A stretch of DNA of 57,307 nt from NCBI GenBank assembly GCA_021372575.1, contig JAJFUE010000028.1, positions 1 to 57,307 on the forward strand. Direction: 5' to 3'. The notes under the pieces are model-generated. The model did no database searches. It saw only the letters and a program-made list of their open reading frames with translations, and had not been told where the DNA came from. Within the stretch, counting starts at the first letter, position 1. Each line of letters starts with the position of its first letter. This document shows, one piece after another, positions 43,494 to 52,100 of this stretch. The DNA comes from a bacterium (lineage in GTDB: Bacteria > Sumerlaeota > Sumerlaeia > MVZB01). The translations under genes and the position numbers were made by a program.

Positions 43494-45062
43494 TCACGCC
43501 TCGATATTTTCCTTTTTAGGGAAGGCAGCATAGACCAGCACCAAACCGATCAGGAGCACGCCAACGGCCGCCGTGAGTCCGCCCGCGGGACCGGTTTTGC
43601 CCTTCATGGCCGTAACCAGATATGCCCAGTTGATAGTCATCAGGATGCTCAGCGCGGCGCCGATGAACGTCGTGATCAGTCCGCCGGCCATCAATCCCTT
43701 GTGGGTCTGGCCCATCTTGATCGTGCCGGCGATATCGACTTGGCTAACATTGCGGCCGACGATCAGCATATAGATCGCCAGCGAGCTGAGGTGCATCACG
43801 CCGGCCCAGGTAAAGACCATCTTGTATCCGAGCGCGTTTTGCGGGAACCACTGCAGCGTCATGCCGACGAGCAGCGTCATGAACATCCCGCCAAGCGCGC
43901 CGGTCGAGCCGCCCAAGCCGACGACCGATCCCGCGTACCGCGACGGGAACATGTCCGTCGCCGTGGTGAAGATGTTCGCCGACCAGCCCTGGTGGCCCGC
44001 CGTCGCCATGCTGATCAGGAAGATCGCCAGCCAGAAATTATCCACGCGCACGGCAATCAGCGCCCCGGGCATGCACAGCGCGCACGTCAGCATCGCAATG
44101 TAGCGTGCCGAGCCGACGCTGAAACCCCGCTTGATCAGGTGCCCCGAGAACCAGCCGCCGAAAATCGAACCGATATCGGCCATCAGGTACGGGATCATCA
44201 GCACCAGAAAATCGGTCGCCCTGACCATTCCGCGTTCCTTGGCCAGGTACGGCGGCAGCCAATACAGGTAGAACCACCACACCGGATCGGTCATGAATTT
44301 CCCGAGCAGGAACGGCCACACCTGCTTGCAGCGCAGCAGCGCCGTCCAGCTGATCTTGACCGTTTGTTCGGCCGGCGGTTGCCCGGCCTTGATCATTTGA
44401 TATTCGGCGGGATCCAGACGCGTATGCTTTTCAGGCGGTTGAAAGAAAATCAACCAGCTCGCCAGCACGATCAACCCGAGCAAGCCCACGATCACGAACG
44501 CGATTTGCCAATGGTGAAAAAACACAACCAGATAGAGCAGGAGCGGAGCAAGCATGATGCCGACGTTGGAGCCGGAATTGAATAGCCCCGTGCCCAACGC
44601 GCGCTCTTTCTGCGGGAACCACTGCGCCACCGCCTTGATCGACGCCGGGAAGTTGGCCGATTCGGCCGCACCCAGCGCGAACCGTGCGATGCAGAAATGG
44701 ATGTGATCGCGGGCGAACGCGTGGCCGGCGACCGCCAGCGACCACAGGCCGATCGCTAGCCCGAGCGCCATCTTCACGCCTAGCACGTCGATCAGCCGCC
44801 CCGCAACCGTCATGAAGATTGCATATGCGGTTTGAAACGAGAAATTGATCCAGCCGTAGTCGGCTTCCGACCAGTGCAGATCCTTGTTGATGGTTTCGCG
44901 CAGGATCGCCAGTGACTGCCGGTCCAGGTAGTTGATGGTCGTGATCATGAACAGCAGGCCGCAAATCCACCAGCGCAGATGCGGAATCGGCGATTTTCTT
45001 CCGACGCCCGTTGGCGTCGCGGTGGTTCCTCTGGCCGTCGTGGTCAAATCGGCTGGTTTCAT
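43494..45062 (-). CDS. MFS transporter, hexuronate (ExuT)-like anion:cation symporter
   Basis: 522 residues, about 12 membrane helices. The first helix ends INYLDRQSLAI, followed by the MFS loop 2-3 motif (GRLIDVLGVKMALG) and GAAESANFPASIKAVAQWFPQKERA, typical of ExuT/GudP-type anion symporters that import hexuronates or related sugar acids. Chosen start ATG 45062 has AAAGGG six bases upstream; ATG 45077 adds five residues. A C-terminal extension with two or three extra hydrophobic segments (about residues 440-515) is longer than usual. No sugar-acid catabolic genes adjoin it. Confidence 0.87.
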   Translation of the reverse strand: MKPADLTTTARGTTATPTGVGRKSPIPHLRWWICGLLFMITTINYLDRQSLAILRETINKDLHWSEADYGWINFSFQTAYAIFMTVAGRLIDVLGVKMALGLAIGLWSLAVAGHAFARDHIHFCIARFALGAAESANFPASIKAVAQWFPQKERALGTGLFNSGSNVGIMLAPLLLYLVVFFHHWQIAFVIVGLLGLIVLASWLIFFQPPEKHTRLDPAEYQMIKAGQPPAEQTVKISWTALLRCKQVWPFLLGKFMTDPVWWFYLYWLPPYLAKERGMVRATDFLVLMIPYLMADIGSIFGGWFSGHLIKRGFSVGSARYIAMLTCALCMPGALIAVRVDNFWLAIFLISMATAGHQGWSANIFTTATDMFPSRYAGSVVGLGGSTGALGGMFMTLLVGMTLQWFPQNALGYKMVFTWAGVMHLSSLAIYMLIVGRNVSQVDIAGTIKMGQTHKGLMAGGLITTFIGAALSILMTINWAYLVTAMKGKTGPAGGLTAAVGVLLIGLVLVYAAFPKKENIEA

Positions 45063-45204
45063 CGCAAACCCTTTCATTGTTGGAAATATTGTTGCTCACG
45101 CGATCCTAAACACAATCCACGAGCATACCATTTAAATCCATAGTTGAAAGCTTTTTGTGAAAAAATTCGCGGTGGCGATGGTCCGAAATGAACAATCCAC
45201 ACCA

Positions 45205-48200
45205 TTAGAACGATATCTCGACCCGCGGTTTGGCGCCCTGTTTCTGATCGATTTGTGCCGCGCGAACGAAAATCCGCTCCGGCTTGATATTGGCTTTGAC
45301 GAGATAATCCCGGGCCGTTGAAGCCCGCCGATTGGCCAGCCTCGTGAGCGTCTCCACAGGCAGCGTCCCGGCCTCCCGGGCTTTTTCCACCTCGGATTTC
45401 TCGCGCTTCGCAAACACCCCCAGCACGCGTCTGCGGCCCTGCGTGGAAGTCGTTGGCTCATCCCCTCGTTTCGGCAGCGCCGGAACGTCTTCGGGCGACG
45501 CGTAGCCGGCCAGCGACACGCGCAGCCCCGGCCTCGATTGCATCGTCTTGGCAAGCTGGTCGAGATACTTGCCGGCCTCCGGCGCAAGATCGCGCGAGCC
45601 CGCGGCAAACACGATCGGCTTGAAACTCATGACCCCCTGCCCCGTCAGCTTCCCGCCGACCGACACCACCGCGCCCAGCGGCGCGTAAATGACCTGCACG
45701 GCCGAGCGGACCGAGTTCGTCGAGCCATTCAGCAGCGCCTTGCGGATCACGCCGCCGATCCCGACCTGCGGGTTGCGCAAATCGCCATCGACCGGAATAC
45801 TCAACTTGATGTCGCCGTTGCCGTCGCGCAGCATCGCCAGCGCGGTGTTGACCGGGTAACCAAGCTGGCTGCTCAGCGCGTCCATTTCGTCCGGCCGCAG
45901 CCGCTCCAGTTCGAACATGTTCATCGCCAGGTCGTTCTTCGATTTCAAGATCCCGCCGCTGAGATTCAAATCCGTGATCAGCGTCAGCCGTCCGCTGGCG
46001 AGCCGGTATCCGATATATTGCTGCGTGTATGGCGTGAACTTCGGCAGCTCGACCGATTCGATGCGGCTCACGAGCGCCGCCGTCGGCAGCGCGGCAAACG
46101 GCGAAACCGTCCCCTCGATTTTGATGTTCGCGTATTTGCCCGCGCGCGTCGTCAGCAGCAGCGGCGACGGCTGGTCGGGCTTCGTCGAGTCCAGTCCCGT
46201 GATGCTGAGGTTCATCGGCTGGAACACCATCATCACCGCCGGCCGCGCCGCCTCGTCGCGAATCAGCAACCGGTTGTCGCCCTCGAACGCGATCCGCCCC
46301 ACCTTGATGTGAAGCGGCGTGCTGTCCTTCTTCTCTTCGGCTTTCGCCTCGCGCGCCGGCGTTGGTTTGGTGGAGGCCGATGTTGCCGGAGCCGATGACC
46401 ACTCCTGCAATTCCGGCGCGCCGTTGGCGCCGCGAACGAGCACGCACACAAACCCCGACGATTGCAACGATTCCGCGATCATCGACTTGCCGTCATAACT
46501 CAGCCCGCTCAGCGCCACCTCGCGAACCGACAGCGCATGCGTCTGGCTTGTGATCGCGGTCTTGCGCAGCGGCCGCTCGAGCGCGCGCATAGATCCGAGC
46601 CGGATTTTTTTGATTACGACATCCGTGGGCGTCTTGAACTTCGCGCCGGTCACCGCGAACTCGCCGAGGTCCAGGACGTTGAGCCCCTTCTGGCGATCCT
46701 CGACCGTGAGCCCCGCGATCGCCACGTCACCCTGATGCTCGACCTTCGTCGCCTTGCCGGCCGCCACATGCACCGTGCCTTTCCAATCGAGCGAGTCCTG
46801 CCGGATCGAGTACGGCTGCTGCGGCACCCTGGCCCGTAGGTCCGTCAGGCGCGTCTCGCCGCGCAGCGCGATGCGCGACTCGGACGTGAGGCCATCGACG
46901 TCGAGGCTCGTGTTGCTCACCAGCCATTGTTTCAACCCGAGCAGCCGCCGGTCCGCTTTCGTATCGCGCACCGTCAGCCCGTCGCCCGTGATGTTCGCGA
47001 CGACCTTGATCGAATTCTTCCCCTGATCGTACGCCACGTCGCCCTTCCACTCGAGCGCCGACTGCGCGACATCAAGGCCCTGCGCCGCGAGCCTGCTTTT
47101 CAGATCCGCCAGCTTGATCTGCCCGCTCACGTTCACGACCGGCGCGGCGCCAAGCCCCGCCTTGATGTTGGCGTCGGGCCACGCGAGCGACCCCAGTTGC
47201 ACGAGCGTGCTCGAGCTCTTGCGGTCGTCCAGCCTGAATCCGTTCACCGTCAACGCGCCCTGGACCGTCACGTTATTTGCGGGTTTGGGCGCGACCCTGA
47301 CCGTGCCTTTCCAGCCGAGTTCCTTTTGTTCGAGCGCCATCCCCTGCGCGGCGAGATCGGCGCGCAGGCCTTTCAGACGCAGCCCGGCGCCGATCCACAC
47401 GTTTCCTGTCTCGGTCGTCCCGCCCAGTTCCACCCGCGTCGATTGAATGGCCATCTCATCCAGCGCGCACAGCCGCGACGACGTCTTCATGTCATCGACT
47501 TTCAGGCCGCGCGAGCGCACGTCGCCCAAAACCTTCACCGCGCCGGTTTTTTCGTCGCGCGTCATTTCACCGCGCCAGCCGATTTCTGTTTGCGCAATGC
47601 CCAATCCCTGCGCCGCCAGTTTTGCCTTCAAGTCCGCAACATGAAAATTGCCCGCGACCTTGATGCCCGAGCCAACCATCGACACCCGGCCGTCCCAGCC
47701 CAGCGTCACGTTCCCGAGCTCGCCCTGCGGCGCCCTGGCCCGCAGATTCCGCAGCGTCACCGTGCTCACCGCGTCAAGCGCGACCGCGCCGGAACCCGCA
47801 TTCGCGAATTTGATGTCGCTCTTGGCGCCGATCTCGCCGCCGAAGCCGGTGACGCCCTGCGGCTGGGCAAGCCCGCCCAGCCACTCAAGCGGCAGATGCG
47901 CGACCCGCACCGACGCCGTCACGAGCTGATCCTGCCTGAACGGCCGCATCGCGCCGTTGAGATTCAACTTCCCGCCATTCAGGCCCATCGCCAGCAAGAA
48001 ATTGGTCGGCAGTTCGGGCCGCGCGCTGTCGATCGGATCGAAGTGCAGGTCGTAAATATCGACTTTGCCCTGCACGCGCGGCTCGCGGTAGGTCAGGCTC
48101 ACGTTGTGCAGATCGATCGAGCCGATGCTGATTTCCCACGGCCGTCCCTTCGATTCCGTTTTGGGCGCGGAAGGCTGTGGCTTGAAAACAATCCCGCCGA

Positions 48201-48585
48201 TCGAGAAGCTGCCGTCCGGTTGTTGATGCACGTCGATCAGGACGTTTTCGATCGAGAATCCCGAGATACTCAGCCGCCGTTTCATCAGCGGCCGCCAGTC
48301 GAGATCGACTTCGCACGTGCCGAGGTTCATGCGCCGGTCGTTGGCCTGCACGCTGAACGCCGAATACACGACGAGCCGCCCCGAGAACGGGTTGAACTCC
48401 ACGGCCTTGATGATCGCGGTCTGGAGCCCCTGCCCGCGCAGCCAGCGCTGGGCGCCCCAGCGAATCCCGTGCGGCAGCAACAGCAGCGCCAGGCAGAACA
48501 GCGCGACCCCGCCGATCACGAACCACAACCAGAAATGCCGATGTTTCGTGAAGATCGATTTCAGGCCGGAAATGCGCCAACCCAT
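45205..48585 (-). CDS. large AsmA-like / DUF748 envelope protein with internal 87-residue repeats
   Basis: 1126 residues. One N-terminal membrane anchor (about 17-38), then an AsmA-type beta-rich body (GFSIENVLIDVHQQPDGSFSIGG). Residues about 318, 405, 493 and 580 start four tandem units of about 87 residues with the core L+A+LAAQGhxhxQxxhxWKG. The C-terminal third is DUF748-like (FTPYTQQYIGYRLASGRLTL...) and ends in an OmpA-like segment (LANRRASTARDYLVKANI). AsmA-clan proteins bridge the periplasm and are linked to phospholipid or envelope homeostasis. ATG 48585 has GAGG eight bases upstream; GTG 48594 is an alternative. Confidence 0.87.
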   Translation of the reverse strand: MGWRISGLKSIFTKHRHFWLWFVIGGVALFCLALLLLPHGIRWGAQRWLRGQGLQTAIIKAVEFNPFSGRLVVYSAFSVQANDRRMNLGTCEVDLDWRPLMKRRLSISGFSIENVLIDVHQQPDGSFSIGGIVFKPQPSAPKTESKGRPWEISIGSIDLHNVSLTYREPRVQGKVDIYDLHFDPIDSARPELPTNFLLAMGLNGGKLNLNGAMRPFRQDQLVTASVRVAHLPLEWLGGLAQPQGVTGFGGEIGAKSDIKFANAGSGAVALDAVSTVTLRNLRARAPQGELGNVTLGWDGRVSMVGSGIKVAGNFHVADLKAKLAAQGLGIAQTEIGWRGEMTRDEKTGAVKVLGDVRSRGLKVDDMKTSSRLCALDEMAIQSTRVELGGTTETGNVWIGAGLRLKGLRADLAAQGMALEQKELGWKGTVRVAPKPANNVTVQGALTVNGFRLDDRKSSSTLVQLGSLAWPDANIKAGLGAAPVVNVSGQIKLADLKSRLAAQGLDVAQSALEWKGDVAYDQGKNSIKVVANITGDGLTVRDTKADRRLLGLKQWLVSNTSLDVDGLTSESRIALRGETRLTDLRARVPQQPYSIRQDSLDWKGTVHVAAGKATKVEHQGDVAIAGLTVEDRQKGLNVLDLGEFAVTGAKFKTPTDVVIKKIRLGSMRALERPLRKTAITSQTHALSVREVALSGLSYDGKSMIAESLQSSGFVCVLVRGANGAPELQEWSSAPATSASTKPTPAREAKAEEKKDSTPLHIKVGRIAFEGDNRLLIRDEAARPAVMMVFQPMNLSITGLDSTKPDQPSPLLLTTRAGKYANIKIEGTVSPFAALPTAALVSRIESVELPKFTPYTQQYIGYRLASGRLTLITDLNLSGGILKSKNDLAMNMFELERLRPDEMDALSSQLGYPVNTALAMLRDGNGDIKLSIPVDGDLRNPQVGIGGVIRKALLNGSTNSVRSAVQVIYAPLGAVVSVGGKLTGQGVMSFKPIVFAAGSRDLAPEAGKYLDQLAKTMQSRPGLRVSLAGYASPEDVPALPKRGDEPTTSTQGRRRVLGVFAKREKSEVEKAREAGTLPVETLTRLANRRASTARDYLVKANIKPERIFVRAAQIDQKQGAKPRVEISF

Positions 48586-48639
48586 CGTGACCACCTCTGC
48601 CGAAGCGCTTTATCAACTGCATCCGAGGATATTGCACTA

Positions 48640-48668
48640 AAACAAAAAAAGCCACTCAGGAGAGTGGC
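48640..48668 (-). terminator. intrinsic terminator in the leader of the AsmA-like gene
   Basis: On the minus strand: GCCACTC, TCCT loop, GAGTGGC, then TTTTTTTGTTT. It lies about 55 nt upstream of the AsmA-like start codon and no convincing minus-strand gene precedes it. It could attenuate that gene or end a small RNA (see findings). Confidence 0.75.
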
Positions 48669-48688
48669 GTCACCAAGAACACATGGGG

Positions 48689-48716
48689 TTTTTCGGTGAC
48701 AGTTTTTCGGTGACAG
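48689..48716 (+). repeat. 14-nt perfect tandem duplication
   Basis: TTTTTCGGTGACAG occurs twice without spacer (48689-48702, 48703-48716), just upstream of the small ORF. Confidence 0.85.
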
Positions 48717-48722
48717 GCATGA

Positions 48723-48857
48723 ATGGCGTTCCTTGCGCAGGTGGCCGTGCTGGTCGCCGTGCTGCCTGTGCTGGCGGACGTAGCGGACAAAAGTGGTTTG
48801 ACGGTCGATCGGATGCGGGCGGCATTGAATCGGTTGCGACGCCGGTACGGATTGTAA
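48723..48857 (+). CDS. possible 44-residue small protein
   Basis: An open frame with GC-rich third positions: a hydrophobic N-terminal half (VAVLVAVLPVLADVA) and a basic helical C-terminal half (RMRAALNRLRRRYGL). AGG lies five bases before the ATG. I know no family for it; it may be a gene fragment or chance. No terminator follows. Confidence 0.3.
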   Translation: MAFLAQVAVLVAVLPVLADVADKSGLTVDRMRAALNRLRRRYGL

Positions 48858-49133
48858 TGGTCTGTGGCGCCGCAACACGATGAGCAAAAGCCAAACCCGC
48901 CACTTGAAAAAGAAGAAAAACCTTTAAACAGCGCTGTAACCCGAAACTCCGAGCCTATTTAGTCGATCGTCCCCGAAACTCAAAATGAATCTGCCGGAGG
49001 CTTTTGGTCTTGTGTTCCAGCGGCCGCGGGTGGTATTGCATCGATTACAGGCAAGCACATCAAACAAACCCGGCGCACCGCGGAATTTTCATTTGATTTG
49101 TAGGCGTCATTCAGAAGCAATCGGAGAATCCGC

Positions 49134-49514
49134 ATGAAGAACCTGATCTTGATCGTCATCCTCGTTGTGGCGGGCGTCGTGATTTACGGCAAGTTTCAAA
49201 AGGATCCGGATGTGGCGCTGAGCGATGGGTTGCGCAATCGCTGGTTCAGCAGGGGGTCCAACCAAACCGGCATGGTCTCGGCCGTCGATCACTTCGAGGT
49301 CGATAAGGACCTGCACGTGAAGGTCTTCCTGACCGAGGACTACCAGAACCTGCCCGGCACGCAAATGGATTGCATGAAGAGCATCGTGGCCATCGTGCGA
49401 AACGAGCAGGTCAAGGGTCCGATGGCGACGATCGAATTCATCTACCGCGGCAACACGATCGCCAAAACCAGCGATGCGTCCTATACCATCCAAATGATTC
49501 AACCCGGCACTTAA
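49134..49514 (+). CDS. small single-pass membrane or exported protein, unknown
   Basis: 126 residues. The N-terminal hydrophobic segment (NLILIVILVVAGVVIYG, residues 3-19) then a soluble domain containing two cysteine-free beta-like stretches and one Cys (MDCMKSIVAIVRN). GGAG is seven bases before the ATG. I do not recognise the family. It converges on the flavoprotein gene with a 4-nt overlap of the stop codons (49511-49514). Confidence 0.75.
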   Translation: MKNLILIVILVVAGVVIYGKFQKDPDVALSDGLRNRWFSRGSNQTGMVSAVDHFEVDKDLHVKVFLTEDYQNLPGTQMDCMKSIVAIVRNEQVKGPMATIEFIYRGNTIAKTSDASYTIQMIQPGT

Positions 49515-50749
49515 TGGGCGGCGTGCGTGCCGGCGAGGTGGCCGGAGCTCCACGCCCATTGCAGGTTGTAGCCGCCGCAGTCGGCATCGACATCCAACAC
49601 CTCGCCGCAGAAATACGCGCCCGGCATGATCTTCGACTCCAGCGTGCGGCGATCGACCTGGCGGACATCGACCCCGCCGGCGGTCACTTGCGAAAACATC
49701 CACGACTGCGTCCCGACGCACGTCATGCGCCACTGCTTCATGAGCGCGGCCAGCGCCTTGATCTGCTCGCGCGTCAGTTCGCCACACGGCTGACCCAACG
49801 CCTCGATCCCGGCCGCGCGGAGCACGACCGACGCGAGGCGCTTGTGCAGCAGGCCGACCAGCGCGAACTCGGCGGTGCGCGCCGGGTGCACGGCGAAACG
49901 TTTTTCAAGCTGCTCCGCCAGCGCATCTTCGCTGATCCCAGGGAATAGATCCAATGCGACCGTCACCGCCTGCCGCGCATCGAGCGCCTGCGAGGCGATG
50001 CGGCTCAGGTCCATGACCGCAATCCCGGACAGCCCGTAATCGGTAAACAGGATCTCGCCCGCTTCGCGCCGCCGCGTTTCACCCACGCGAATCTCGACCA
50101 TGCCCTGCACGCGCACGCCCTGGAGCTGCTTGAGGAACGGCGCGTCGATCTTGAGCTGCACGAGCGCCGGCACGGGGCGCACGATCGCGTGGCCCAGCGC
50201 CTCGGCGATCTTGAACCCCGCGCCGTTGGAGCCCAGGTTCGGCGACGATTTGCCGCCGGCGGCGACGATCACGCGGTCGGCGGAGAACGTCCGGTTGTCT
50301 GCGGTCACGCAGTTGAATGTTGAGCCCTGTTTCTCGACACGCTGCACGGCCGCCTCGCAAACGGTCTCGACGCCGAGCCGCTCGAGCTCGTCGCGCAACA
50401 GGTCCAGCACGGCCGAGGCCTGGTCGGTCGATGGAAAGACCTTGCCGTCCTCTTCCGCGCGCATGAGCAGCCCGAGCTGCTCGAAGAACGTCATCGTCTC
50501 GGCGACGCCGAACTGGTTGATGATACCCATGGCGAACCGCGCGCCGCCGCCGTGGTAATGCTCCTCGCCAAGGCGCAGGTTGGTCAGGTTGCAGCGACCG
50601 TTGCCGGTGGCGAGCACCTTCTTGCCGACGCGCTGCATGCGCTCGAGCACCGTGACGCGAGCCCCGCGGCGCGCCGCCGCAACCGCCGCCATCAACCCGG
50701 AAGCCCCGCCGCCGATGACAATTAAACGTACTGTGTGCGGTGAGTGCAT
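49511..50749 (-). CDS. BaiN/HI0933-like FAD-dependent oxidoreductase
   Basis: 412 residues. Rossmann FAD motif LIVIGGGASGLMAAVAAARRG at the N-terminus, then the family signature GKKVLATGNGRCNLTN, and near the C-terminus QVTAGGVDVRQVD with GAYFCGEVLDVDADCGGYNLQWAWSSG, diagnostic of this HI0933/BaiN group. Characterised relatives are flavoenzymes; the substrate here is unknown. ATG 50749 is preferred (GGGG eight bases upstream, motif at residue 8); ATG-like start 50788 adds 13 residues. Confidence 0.9.
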   Translation of the reverse strand: MHSPHTVRLIVIGGGASGLMAAVAAARRGARVTVLERMQRVGKKVLATGNGRCNLTNLRLGEEHYHGGGARFAMGIINQFGVAETMTFFEQLGLLMRAEEDGKVFPSTDQASAVLDLLRDELERLGVETVCEAAVQRVEKQGSTFNCVTADNRTFSADRVIVAAGGKSSPNLGSNGAGFKIAEALGHAIVRPVPALVQLKIDAPFLKQLQGVRVQGMVEIRVGETRRREAGEILFTDYGLSGIAVMDLSRIASQALDARQAVTVALDLFPGISEDALAEQLEKRFAVHPARTAEFALVGLLHKRLASVVLRAAGIEALGQPCGELTREQIKALAALMKQWRMTCVGTQSWMFSQVTAGGVDVRQVDRRTLESKIMPGAYFCGEVLDVDADCGGYNLQWAWSSGHLAGTHAAH

Positions 50750-50850
50750 ATTGAATACCCCAACGAAATCGAGTGAATTCGGAAACAAGAATTCTTGATT
50801 ACTATGAACCGGAAGTTTGTGGAGAGTCCACCAAATAGCCTTTTATAGGA

Positions 50851-50866
50851 GTACGTTATAATGTAC
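50851..50866. promoter_or_regulatory. near-palindrome overlapping a TATAAT box, possible operator
   Basis: GTACGTTATAATGTAC is a 16-nt palindrome with a single mismatched pair and contains a consensus -10 (TATAAT, 50857-50862) for the rightward nuclease-like gene. No good -35 is visible 17 nt upstream. Inferred regulatory site. Confidence 0.35.
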
Positions 50867-50978
50867 CGAGAAGATGGGCGGCAAATAGATCGCGTAAAAT
50901 CTGCTTGAGTACCGGAACTCAACTCGTTAGTATCCGCTGTCGCATGAATATTTAAAAACTCGATTATAGCAAAGAATT

Positions 50979-52007
50979 ATGAAACGAATCAGCCGCACCC
51001 CAGAGATAATTAGTCTATTCGAAGAAATATCACGTGCTGGGAACCTAAAAATACAAGATCCGACCAGTCAGAAAGAAATTCTTGATCGGATATCAAGCAC
51101 GTTCAAAAAATGCAAAGAGAACCCAATCTTCGTTCATGGTCATCGTACAGAATCCATGTTCGAATACGTTGTGGCCGCTCTTGGGGAAGTTTCTTTAATC
51201 AAACGCGAAGACGTCGGAAACATTTTTTGCTCAAATAAGACGATCCGGCCACCAGATTTCAGTATTCTTCTCAAAGACGGCACAGGAATATTTGTCGAAG
51301 TTAAAAATTTCCATAAGTACAGCGCAGACGCCATTTTTTCGATTAGAAATAATGATTTTGAAGAGTTGTGTAATTACGCAAAATTATTCAAGCAGGATTT
51401 GTATTTTGCGATTTATTGGTCGTGTTGGGGAGCATGGACCCTTATAGCTATCGATGATTTTGAACAGAAAGAAAAACCTTCGATTACATTCCCCGAAGCG
51501 ATGAAGAAAAATAAAATGTCCTTACTTGGAGATTTGATGGTAGGCACAACACCGCCACTATCTTATCGGCTTTTCGCCGACCGTAACAAGCCCCGAGTTA
51601 TGGAAAAGAATGGAGCTATTGAATTTACGATTGGCGGGTTTGAGATTTATTGCAACGGATTACGGATCGAAGAAGAAATTGAAAAAAAGCTCGCCCTATA
51701 CTTTATTTTTTATTCAGATTGGGAGGCAAATGAACCTGAAGCAAAGTTTGAACGTGATCAATTGGACTATATTGAACAAATTTTCCTACCAAAAGAAGGC
51801 TATACCGATCGGAAAATATATCTGTTTGGTTTTTTAAGTCAGATGATCTCTAGACATTACAAAGAGGCGACCTCAGAAGACGGCGTTATTCATCGACTAA
51901 GCCCGATCAAAGAACCGGAAGCGTTTAGCATCGGTTTGTCGAAGAATTATAAAGGGAAACAATTAGGACTCGCTATTATTACTGTTAAGGCTAACAATAA
52001 CGCGTAG
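50979..52007 (+). CDS. orphan PD-(D/E)xK nuclease-like protein on an AT-rich island
   Basis: 342 residues, unknown family. Residues 91-109 fit a PD-(D/E)xK nuclease core: PPDF with D93, then E107-V-K109 in GIFVEVKNF, with an acidic helix before it (E58, E62). The C-terminal 200 residues are alpha/beta, rich in Lys, Ile and Glu, with no recognisable partner domain. The codons are A/T-rich in strong contrast to both neighbours, as is the 190-nt upstream region, so recent transfer is likely. A restriction, repair or defence role is possible but inferred from the fold motif only. Confidence 0.75.
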   Translation: MKRISRTPEIISLFEEISRAGNLKIQDPTSQKEILDRISSTFKKCKENPIFVHGHRTESMFEYVVAALGEVSLIKREDVGNIFCSNKTIRPPDFSILLKDGTGIFVEVKNFHKYSADAIFSIRNNDFEELCNYAKLFKQDLYFAIYWSCWGAWTLIAIDDFEQKEKPSITFPEAMKKNKMSLLGDLMVGTTPPLSYRLFADRNKPRVMEKNGAIEFTIGGFEIYCNGLRIEEEIEKKLALYFIFYSDWEANEPEAKFERDQLDYIEQIFLPKEGYTDRKIYLFGFLSQMISRHYKEATSEDGVIHRLSPIKEPEAFSIGLSKNYKGKQLGLAIITVKANNNA

Positions 52008-52053
52008 CATTCGGGGGCTCGCAATAAAGAATTCAGGGGTCTTGGGGATCAAT

Positions 52054-52084
52054 CGGCCCCGGATCGCTCCGGGGCCGGTTTCTT
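52054..52084. terminator. terminator between convergent genes
   Basis: The 8-bp stem GGCCCCGG/CCGGGGCC with a 6-nt loop is followed on the plus strand by GGTTTCTTC. It ends the nuclease-like gene and probably also serves the aminotransferase gene (stop at 52101) from the other side. Confidence 0.75.
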
Positions 52085-52100
52085 CGATTGGGTTGGCGAT

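Larger units (their letters stand above)
48586..49133. other. 548-nt intergenic region between divergent genes
   Basis: Contains the minus-strand terminator (48640-48668), a perfect 14-nt tandem duplication (48689-48716), a possible 44-codon ORF (48723-48857), and about 250 nt of sequence with no feature I can name, in which the promoters of both flanking genes must lie. Confidence 0.6.

Noticed and set aside
46927-48699. 590-codon plus-strand open frame over the AsmA-like gene
   Set aside because: Antisense shadow; the minus-strand protein has a signal anchor, repeats and DUF748 features.
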